Assembly: GCA_046051225.1 (NCBI GenBank)
Contig: JBJOOR010000006.1
Span: forward strand, 62,001 to 126,000
DNA: 64,000 nt
Reading direction: 5' to 3'
Source: CAIODY01 sp046051225
Lineage (GTDB): Bacteria; Bacteroidota; Bacteroidia; Chitinophagales; CAIODY01
Under the pieces are notes generated by a model that worked only from the letters and a program-made list of their open reading frames with translations, had not been told where the DNA came from and searched no databases. This document shows, piece by piece, positions 34,936 through 41,329 of this stretch (the stretch's first letter is position 1; every line of letters begins with the position of its first letter). The position numbers and the translations under genes were made by a program.

Positions 34936-37509
34936 ATGCAAAACGAAAACGAAAAGATTATTCCCATTTTGATTGAAGACCAAATGAAAACCGCTTACAT
35001 TGATTATTCGATGTCGGTTATAGTTGGTCGTGCATTGCCCGATGTTCGTGATGGTTTAAAACCTGTTCATCGTCGTGTGTTATTTGGCATGAACGAATTA
35101 GGCATGCAACACAATAAAGCGCATAAAAAATCTGCCCGTATTGTGGGTGAGGTTTTGGGTAAGTACCATCCGCATGGCGATGCTTCCGTTTATGACACGA
35201 TGGTTCGTATGGCGCAACATTGGAGCTTGCGTTACACCTTAGTTGACGGACAAGGAAACTTTGGTTCGGTTGATGGCGACCCTCCAGCAGCAATGCGTTA
35301 TACCGAAGTTCGATTAACAAGATTAGCCGAAGAAATCATGATGGATTTGGATAAAGAAACCGTTGATTTCTCTTTAAACTTTGATGATACATTAGAAGAA
35401 CCAACGGTGATGCCTACTCGAATTCCTAACTTGTTGGTGAATGGTGCAAGCGGTATTGCGGTGGGTATGGCAACTAATATGATGCCTCATAATTTAACTG
35501 AAGTAATTGATGGTATTTGCGCTTACATTGATAATAAAGAAATTACTGTTACCGAAATTATCGAGTTTATTAAAGCTCCCGATTTTCCTACAGGCGGCAT
35601 TATATATGGCATGGAAGGCGTTCGACAAGGATTAGAAACAGGCAGAGGTCGTGTTGTGGTTCGTGCTAAATACGAAATTGAAACCGATGCAAAAGGCAAA
35701 GAAAAAATTATCGTTACCGAAATTCCTTATCAAGTAAATAAATCTTCGTTGATTGAGAAGACGCATTATTTGATGCAAGAAAAAAAGATTGATGGCTTAC
35801 GTGATTGCCGTGATGAAAGCGATAGAGAAGGAATGCGTATAGTTTATGAAATGAAAAATGATGGCAATGCACAAGTTGTCATCAACCAATTATTTCAACA
35901 AACTGAATTGCAAACAAGCTATGGCGTTAATAATGTGGCATTGGTAAAAGGCAGACCGATACAATTAAATGTGTTGGATATGGTTCGTGAATTTGTAAGC
36001 TTCCGCCATGAAGTGGTTGTTCGCCGTACACAATTTGAATTACGTGAAGCCGAAAAACGTGCACACATTTTAGAAGGTTACATGAAAGTAATCGGTACTA
36101 AAGATGATTTGGATAGAGCGATTAAAATTATCAGAGAAAGTAGCACACCTGATATTGCACGAACAGAATTGATGGCTGGTTTTGAATTATCTGAAATTCA
36201 AGCCAAATCAATTTTAGAATTAAGATTAAGAACTTTAACAGGATTGGAGATTGACAAGATTCGTGAAGAGTATGAAAATATCATGAAAATCATCAATCAT
36301 TTAAAAGAAATATTGGCTAACGAATCTTTAAGAATGCAAATTATTAAAGATGAAATGTTGGATATTAAAAAGCGTTTTGGTGATGCAAGAAGAAGCGAAA
36401 TAGTTTATTTGGCGGAAGAAATGCGCATGGAAGATTTCATTAAAGAAGAAGATGTGGTGGTAACGATTTCGCATTTGGGTTATATCAAACGCACTGTGGC
36501 TAACGAATATCGTTCGCAAAACCGCGGTGGCAAAGGCTCGATGGGTGGCAGCACTCGTGATGAAGATTTTATCGAACACGTATTTGTAGCATCAACACAC
36601 AATACCATTTTGTTCTTTACCGAAGCAGGAAAATGCCATTGGATAAAAGTTTATCAATTGCCCGAAGGCAATAAAACTAGCAAAGGCAGAGCAATACAAA
36701 ATATGTTGCAATTAGAAACTGGCGATAAAATCCGTGCATTTATCAATGTTCGCAGTTTAGAAGATGAAGAATTTATCAATAGTCATTATGTAGTGCTTTG
36801 TACAAAACAAGGTATCATCAAAAAAACAAAATTAGAAGAATTCAGTCGCCCACGTCAGAATGGAATTATTGCGATTACGGTGAATGAAGGCGACCAATTA
36901 TTGGAAGCAAAATTGACGGATGGTAATTCGCAAATATTGTTGGCAATCCACAGCGGACGCAGTATTCGTTTCCCTGAAGAAAAAGTTCGTTCAACAGGCA
37001 GAAGCTCGGCTGGTGTGTATGGTATTGAAGTGGATGAAGCGAATGATGAAGTGATAGGAATGATTTGTGTATCGAAAGAAGATACTACTTCTACTATATT
37101 AGTGGTGTCAGAAAATGGTTATGGCAAACGAACTGCTTTAGATGAATATCGTATTACCAACCGAGGTGGTAAAGGTGTAAGAGCATTAAACGTAACCGAA
37201 AAAACAGGAAAATTAGTTGGTTTAATGAGTGTAACCGAAGCCAACGATTTGATGATTATGTGTAAATCGGGTGTTACGATTCGTACATCGGTAAAAGATA
37301 TTCGTGAGGTGGGCAGAGCGACACAAGGTGTTCGTTTAATTCGATTAGAAGAAGGTGATGAAATTGCAGCCGTAACAAAATTGGATGAAATGGAAGAAGA
37401 ATCTGAAATAATATTAGATGAAAATGGCAACCCAATTGTTCCACCAACCGATTCTACCGAAACACCTGATGCAGAAGGCACAGAGCCAATTGCACCAAGT
37501 GAGAATTAA
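34936..37509 (+). CDS. gyrA: DNA gyrase subunit A
   Basis: Breakage-reunion subunit of gyrase. The active-site Tyr is residue 122 in AMRYTEVRL. The N-terminal domain has RALPDVRDGLKPVHRR, and the C-terminal beta-pinwheel has the gyrase box QNRGGKG near residue 535 and a second TNRGGKG near residue 741. The quinolone-determining region reads GDASVYDT (residues 81-88), so the position equivalent to E. coli Ser83 is Ala. The last 30 residues are acidic. Length 857 residues, normal. It is followed by a palindrome and a strong terminator, a copy of which lies 3.2 kb downstream. Confidence 0.98.
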   Translation: MQNENEKIIPILIEDQMKTAYIDYSMSVIVGRALPDVRDGLKPVHRRVLFGMNELGMQHNKAHKKSARIVGEVLGKYHPHGDASVYDTMVRMAQHWSLRYTLVDGQGNFGSVDGDPPAAMRYTEVRLTRLAEEIMMDLDKETVDFSLNFDDTLEEPTVMPTRIPNLLVNGASGIAVGMATNMMPHNLTEVIDGICAYIDNKEITVTEIIEFIKAPDFPTGGIIYGMEGVRQGLETGRGRVVVRAKYEIETDAKGKEKIIVTEIPYQVNKSSLIEKTHYLMQEKKIDGLRDCRDESDREGMRIVYEMKNDGNAQVVINQLFQQTELQTSYGVNNVALVKGRPIQLNVLDMVREFVSFRHEVVVRRTQFELREAEKRAHILEGYMKVIGTKDDLDRAIKIIRESSTPDIARTELMAGFELSEIQAKSILELRLRTLTGLEIDKIREEYENIMKIINHLKEILANESLRMQIIKDEMLDIKKRFGDARRSEIVYLAEEMRMEDFIKEEDVVVTISHLGYIKRTVANEYRSQNRGGKGSMGGSTRDEDFIEHVFVASTHNTILFFTEAGKCHWIKVYQLPEGNKTSKGRAIQNMLQLETGDKIRAFINVRSLEDEEFINSHYVVLCTKQGIIKKTKLEEFSRPRQNGIIAITVNEGDQLLEAKLTDGNSQILLAIHSGRSIRFPEEKVRSTGRSSAGVYGIEVDEANDEVIGMICVSKEDTTSTILVVSENGYGKRTALDEYRITNRGGKGVRALNVTEKTGKLVGLMSVTEANDLMIMCKSGVTIRTSVKDIREVGRATQGVRLIRLEEGDEIAAVTKLDEMEEESEIILDENGNPIVPPTDSTETPDAEGTEPIAPSEN

Positions 37510-37517
37510 ATTTTTTC

Positions 37518-37550
37518 ACACCTGACAGGTTTTTAAAACCTGTCAGGTGT
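37518..37550. repeat. 16-bp-arm palindrome after gyrA (ACCTGTCAGGTGT type)
   Basis: Perfect inverted repeat: left arm ACACCTGACAGGTTTT, right arm AAAACCTGTCAGGTGT, separated by one T. Palindromes of this type occur widely between genes in Bacteroidota. It may also add to transcription termination. The right half occurs again at 40730-40745 without the left arm. Confidence 0.85.
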
Positions 37551-37601
37551 AATACAAAACCGCCCCGAAGTTCAAGATGAATTTTGGGGCGGTTTGTTTT
37601 T
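37528..37601 (+). repeat. 74-bp direct repeat, left copy, containing the gyrA terminator
   Basis: It matches 40724-40797 with about five differences (93 percent), offset 3196 bp. It starts at the centre of the ACCTGTCAGGTGT palindrome and includes the terminator hairpin AAACCGCCCCGAA (37557-37569) / TTTTGGGGCGGTTT (37582-37595) with a T-rich tail. Accessory region 2 lies exactly between the two copies. Confidence 0.9.
37557..37601 (+). terminator. Rho-independent terminator of gyrA
   Basis: Stem of about 12 bp, GC-rich (AAACCGCCCC paired with GGGGCGGTTT), loop around 37570-37581, followed by GTTTTT. Located 48 bp after the gyrA stop. Confidence 0.85.
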
Positions 37602-37607
37602 GTTCTT

Positions 37608-37680
37608 CCGAGTTTGCAACTCGGAAAATATATTTGTTGATTTCAAATCAACAGTTAAAAATACCGAGTTACAAACTCGA
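37608..37680. repeat. Cluster of three small palindromes
   Basis: CCGAGTT-TGC-AACTCGG (37608-37624), TGTTGATTT-C-AAATCAACA (37635-37653) and CGAGTT-ACA-AACTCG (37666-37679). The first and third share the CGAGTTnCAAACTCG-type sequence found between genes in many Bacteroidota. The cluster lies at the 3' edge of accessory region 2, between the terminator and the first ORF. Confidence 0.75.
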
Positions 37681-37687
37681 CAGAACA

Positions 37688-38350
37688 TCAAGATTGACGG
37701 ACTGTTGCGTTTCGCTTGTTCTCTTGATAAACTCTATACAAAATATAAATGCAAGCAGCGGTTATTAAAAATATTCCAAGTTGATTATGATATGCTGGAT
37801 GGTCAGGTGGTTTTACTTTACCCAAAAAAGTTTTAACAATGAAGCTACTGATGTTGAGTAAATAAAGAATGATGACAGAATAGAGGAGCTTGTTTAGATA
37901 TTTATATCTCCAAAGAATGACTGGAATTATTATAATAGATGCAAAAGTAATGACTCCATGAAGTGTTCCACCAATATCTATTGGTCCATCTAAACTAATT
38001 GATTCGCCATGACTTCTGAAACGAAGAATTACAAAAATTAAATGAATTAAATGATTGCAAGTAAACAAGGTTAGTAAAACCAAAAAAGATTCCTTTTTCT
38101 TTTCAGCACTATAAATCTTTTTCAAACCATTGTAACCAACCATTAGTAAAGTGATGAGCATAATGAATGATGATATTCTGCCTGCTAAACGAGCACATTT
38201 GTCAAAAATAAATTCTCGTTGAATTGCAAAAAAATTATTCAAATCTAAAGTGCTTGTCCAAGTTGCCCACAAGTAAATTGATAATTCTATGCAACAAATA
38301 AGTGCAATCAAAAGTGGTAATCGTTTCTTCGTCAACATAAGTAATTTCAT
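37688..38350 (-). CDS. Multi-helix membrane protein of unknown function (accessory region 2)
   Basis: 220 residues with about six hydrophobic segments (near residues 11-30, 58-72, 86-106, 131-146, 155-170 and 189-207), and basic residues at the start. I do not recognise a named family. It is the last ORF of accessory region 2 in the direction of transcription; its leader follows the 138-bp repeat at 38426-38563, with GACAGTGCTAACTTGAAAC close to the CACTGCTAACATCAAAC leader motif of region 1. Confidence 0.65.
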   Translation of the reverse strand: MKLLMLTKKRLPLLIALICCIELSIYLWATWTSTLDLNNFFAIQREFIFDKCARLAGRISSFIMLITLLMVGYNGLKKIYSAEKKKESFLVLLTLFTCNHLIHLIFVILRFRSHGESISLDGPIDIGGTLHGVITFASIIIIPVILWRYKYLNKLLYSVIILYLLNISSFIVKTFLGKVKPPDHPAYHNQLGIFLITAACIYILYRVYQENKRNATVRQS

Positions 38351-38425
38351 TTTATTAGGATTGAAACGGATTTATGTAACTTTTATTTCTTGTAGTCAGT
38401 TTCAAGTTAGCACTGTCGCCACGGG

Positions 38426-38563
38426 TTGCCGCCAACGTTTCTGGGCTTTGCTGCATGGGCAGCTTGGTGTTTCCTATGCCGTCTGCCTGCACAAAGGTAA
38501 TAGAAACCACAACAAGTTGGCGTTGCCCGTTAACCGCCAATGAAGCAAGCCCATGTTAGCGGT
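38426..38563 (-). repeat. 138-bp accessory-cassette structured repeat, copy 2a
   Basis: The same length as, and about 91 percent identical to, 39313-39450. Outer arms GGGCTTTGCTGCATGGGC (38443-38460) and GCCAATGAAGCAAGCCC (38536-38552) can pair, and inner arms CTTGGTGTTTCCTA (38463-38476) and TAGAAACCACAACAAG (38501-38516) can pair, giving a long imperfect hairpin. The edge at 38556-38563 contains the stop codon and last residues of the preceding gene (CACTACCGCTAAC on the minus strand). Confidence 0.9.
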
Positions 38564-39239
38564 AGTGCTTTTCTTGTCCGTGTAATGTCTGCAATAATTG
38601 TTTGTCAGCGTTTAATTGTTTTGAGTATGCTTTTTTTATGTCGTCAATTGTTATTTTTTTGTCCAAGTCAATTGCTAATTTGTCAATACTATTTCTGTCG
38701 GTGATGAATTTGTTTTTAGCACCGAAGTAGATGTCAAAAATATATTGCGGTGAATATTTTTGTTCCATACTTCCATAACCTCTGTAAAATTGTCCAAGCA
38801 CAATGACGTCAGTGAAGCCGTCCGAATTGATGTCAGAAAACGAAACTGCTAAAATTTTTTCAAAGCAACAGTTTGGATAAGAAAAGTTTGGCGACCGATA
38901 GCAAACGCTGTCGTTGAGTTTTAAGTAAAAATTGAAATGACTCCATGATGAGTCTTTTAAATTGAGATGTTCTGTGTAATAAAAAAAATAAGCTGAACCT
39001 TTTCCATTCAATGTCAAGTGAAATGTTTGCTCGTTAGGATTTTGTTTAGCACCTGTAAATGTTGAATGTATGCTGTCCAACGAAACATATTCTGCGTCAG
39101 ACAAAGGCTTTGGATTTGTCAATGTCATGATGCTGTTGTCTGGCAAACTGTCGAAAAGTTTTAACCTTTTCTTCGTTGTTTGTCCGAAGCAATTTGTCAA
39201 GACAAAAGTCAAAAGAAATATGGAAAATGCTTTGTTCAA
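38556..39239 (-). CDS. Secreted protein with FG-GAP/VCBS-like segment (accessory region 2)
   Basis: 227 residues. A signal sequence (MNKAFSIFLLTFVLTNCFGQ) is followed by a beta-rich domain. The acidic segment FSDINSDGFTDVIVLGQF matches the calcium-binding motif of FG-GAP/VCBS repeats. The start is TTG at 39239; I found no ATG that fits the signal peptide. The last residues and the stop codon come from the 138-bp repeat that follows. No named family is recognised beyond the single motif. Confidence 0.65.
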   Translation of the reverse strand: MNKAFSIFLLTFVLTNCFGQTTKKRLKLFDSLPDNSIMTLTNPKPLSDAEYVSLDSIHSTFTGAKQNPNEQTFHLTLNGKGSAYFFYYTEHLNLKDSSWSHFNFYLKLNDSVCYRSPNFSYPNCCFEKILAVSFSDINSDGFTDVIVLGQFYRGYGSMEQKYSPQYIFDIYFGAKNKFITDRNSIDKLAIDLDKKITIDDIKKAYSKQLNADKQLLQTLHGQEKHYR

Positions 39240-39312
39240 ATTTGGATTATTTGAAGTCGTTTTGTCGTCATTGTTTTATTGTCAAAATGAAAATCTATTT
39301 CGTCTCAAAGCA

Positions 39313-39450
39313 TTGCCGCCAAAGGTTTTGGGCTTTGCTGCATTGGCGGCTTGGTGTTCCGTCTGCCGTCTACCTGCACAAAGGTAGTAGAAACCACAAC
39401 AAGTTGGCGTTGCCCGTCAACGGCCAATGAAGCAAGCCCATGTTAGCGGT
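39313..39450 (-). repeat. 138-bp accessory-cassette structured repeat, copy 2b
   Basis: Equal in length to 38426-38563, about 12 differences. Outer arms GGGCTTTGCTGCATTGGC (39330-39347) and GCCAATGAAGCAAGCCC (39423-39439) are nearly perfect complements, making the hairpin stronger here than in copy 2a. It separates the DUF4304 gene from the FG-GAP-like gene. Confidence 0.9.
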
Positions 39451-39498
39451 TCGGTCGTCTTTTTTCTGTCGTTAGTTTTCTTGTCATTCAGTCTATTA

Positions 39499-40212
39499 CT
39501 AGTCTTTTAATTTTACTCCAAGTCTGTCAGCAAGTTCTTTTACATATTCTTTATGTCCGTTGCTTTCAATATTGTTGTAGTAGTCTTGTATTAATTTACG
39601 CCCTTTTTGTTTGTCGCTCTGTAGTATAATTAAAGCCACGTCCAATTTGGCTCTAACTGAAGAACCTTCTATAACTCCCCAATTTCTACAAATTTTGTCC
39701 CTGTTCTCAAAAGTTTCAAGCCATTGAAGTCCGTGTGAATTTAGTCCTTCAATAACTTCAATTGCGGTCTTTTCATTGTCGTCTGAAATTGACCACCAAA
39801 GGTCTTGTTTAATTGTCAAATGAGTAAGTCGTGTTCTAATTTGGCAGTCATAGTCTTGATAAATGTCTTTGGGTTTATTGTAGCTATCAAGTTCATAAAT
39901 CTCTTTAACCATAACACCTAAGTTAACCGTAAACTTTCCATAATAATTTTCTCTAAATCCAGGAATTACATACTTGTCACCAAATTCATATCTGCCACTT
40001 TGAATATTTATTACTTGATAAATTCCGTCTTCTGTTTCTCTGTTAAATGTCCGTCCTTTTTTCTTAAATCCTAATGGTTTCAAGAAATGAAAAATTTCTT
40101 TTTGAATGTTGTCCAAATGAGTTTTAAGCTCGACCTTATTTGTCAAATTTTGGTTGTCTGATTTTTCGTCAGCCATTTTTGGTTTGTCTTTTAAGAAGTC
40201 AAAAATTCCCAT
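39499..40212 (-). CDS. DUF4304 protein (accessory region 2)
   Basis: 237 residues, cytoplasmic. After a charged N-terminal tail, residues 35-160 match the DUF4304 pattern: FHFLKPLGFKKKGRTFNRE, GIYQVINIQSGRYEFG and GKFTVNLGVMVKEIY. The function is unknown; DUF4304 proteins are common in accessory regions. About 40 bp before its ATG is a partial repeat edge (GAGTTAGCGGTCAGGC on the minus strand, about 40251-40266), equivalent to the TTAGCGGT edge of the 138-bp repeats, so it too follows a cassette junction. Confidence 0.8.
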   Translation of the reverse strand: MGIFDFLKDKPKMADEKSDNQNLTNKVELKTHLDNIQKEIFHFLKPLGFKKKGRTFNRETEDGIYQVINIQSGRYEFGDKYVIPGFRENYYGKFTVNLGVMVKEIYELDSYNKPKDIYQDYDCQIRTRLTHLTIKQDLWWSISDDNEKTAIEVIEGLNSHGLQWLETFENRDKICRNWGVIEGSSVRAKLDVALIILQSDKQKGRKLIQDYYNNIESNGHKEYVKELADRLGVKLKD

Positions 40213-40379
40213 TTGTCAACTGTTTTTTCTTTTGCTGTGTCGTCTTTTAGCCTGACCGCTAACTCGTTTATACTTGCAACTATTTCGCACTTATCCACCC
40301 ATTTTCGGTTGGCTTCGTGCTACAAAGAAACACTTTATTAAATTCTCAAACAATACCAATTGGTTTGTATGGTTGGGTG
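40213..40379. other. Gene-free stretch with a cassette-repeat edge
   Basis: No ORF. It contains a partial repeat edge at about 40251-40266 (TTAGCGGTCAGGC type on the minus strand) leading into the DUF4304 gene. The remainder up to the minisatellite at 40380 holds nothing recognisable. Confidence 0.45.
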
Positions 40380-40721
40380 CTTATTTCAAAAGAGAAGGAC
40401 TAATCTCAAAACTTAAGTCCGAATTTCTAAAGTAGCGTTCCTATTTCAATATTTGAGTCCTAATCTGAAAATGTGAGCTTTAATTTTCAAACATGAGTTC
40501 AGATTTCCAAAGAAGGATTCTTGTTTCCAAAAGAAGTGTCTTTATTTCCAAAGAAGCATACTAATCTGAAATTGTGAGTTCAGATTTTCAAATTAAGGCT
40601 CTTATTTCCGAAGAAGTTTCTAAGTTTCAAAATCTGAGCACTAATCTTAAAAAGTGAGTCTTAATTTTCAAACATGAGTTCAGATTTCCAGATTAGAGTT
40701 CTAATTCCCAAAAGTATGTCG
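40380..40721. repeat. Degenerate 20-bp minisatellite, about 17 units
   Basis: About 17 consecutive units of 19-21 bp, roughly CTAATTTCAAAATTTGAGTT, with strong variation between units (for example CAGATTTCCAAAGAAGGATT and CTAATCTGAAATTGTGAGTT). Read on the minus strand, in the direction of the neighbouring genes, most units begin ACTCA. It stands at the upstream end of accessory region 2, just as the 21-bp minisatellite opens region 1. No coding frame. Confidence 0.85.
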
Positions 40722-40723
40722 TT

Positions 40724-40797
40724 GGTTTTAAAAACCTGTCAGGTGTAATACAGAAACGCCCCGAAGTTCATGATGAATTTCGGGGCGGTTTGTTTTT
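40724..40797 (+). repeat. 74-bp direct repeat, right copy, with terminator hairpin
   Basis: Copy of 37528-37601. The hairpin CGCCCCGAAGTTCA / TGAATTTCGGGGCG is even longer than in the left copy and is followed by six T residues on the + strand. The left arm of the ACCTGTCAGGTGT palindrome is missing here. It lies just downstream of the VOC gene, as expected if gyrA and the VOC gene once shared one terminator. Confidence 0.9.
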
Positions 40798-40820
40798 TCT
40801 TTTTTCAATTTTAAACCAAC

Positions 40821-41201
40821 TTATTTATTTGAATGCAAACCAATTGAATTTCCTTCGGTATCAGTGATGAAAGCCATGAATCCGTTTTCACCAATTGAAG
40901 TTTTAGGCATCGTAATTTCGCCACCAGCTTTTTCTACTTTCTTTAAAACCTTATTCAAATCGGGGTTGCAGTTTAAATAAATTTTCACACCCGATTTGCT
41001 GGGCTTGTGCATTTTGCTTTGGCATAAGCCGCCATTGGCTTTGCCTGTGGCTGGTGCCATGGGGAAGAAAGCCATTTGCATACCCATCATTTCCATTTGG
41101 TCCATTTTAATGCTGAAAATAGATTCGTAAAATTTTTTTGCACGGGTAATGTCTTTTACTGAAATCTCAAACCAGTTGATTGAATTTTCTGCTGCTGTCA
41201 T
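40821..41201 (-). CDS. VOC-family (glyoxalase-like) protein
   Basis: 126 residues with two beta-alpha-beta-beta-beta modules. The N-terminal NSINWFEISVKDITRAKKFYESIF and the C-terminal GENGFMAFITDTEGNSIGLHSN are typical of the small VOC proteins annotated as glyoxalase/bleomycin-resistance/dioxygenase. The substrate is unknown. It is convergent with gyrA, with accessory region 2 in between. Confidence 0.88.
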   Translation of the reverse strand: MTAAENSINWFEISVKDITRAKKFYESIFSIKMDQMEMMGMQMAFFPMAPATGKANGGLCQSKMHKPSKSGVKIYLNCNPDLNKVLKKVEKAGGEITMPKTSIGENGFMAFITDTEGNSIGLHSNK

Positions 41202-41329
41202 GATGTAATGATTTTATTGTTTTAGAAATGCGATTTTGTGAATGCTAAAATAAAGCGTTTCATTTTAAGCAAAGGTTAAATGTTGGTATAGTCTGTTGCT
41301 ATTAAAAATTTAATTCAAAGTTCTCTCAT

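Noticed and set aside
37577..37836. Small + strand ORFs after gyrA
   Set aside because: They run through palindromes and the antisense of the membrane-protein gene; no family signature.
40380..40721. Possible CRISPR array or degenerate coding sequence
   Set aside because: The units are contiguous, vary in length (19-21 bp) and break any frame; no spacers.
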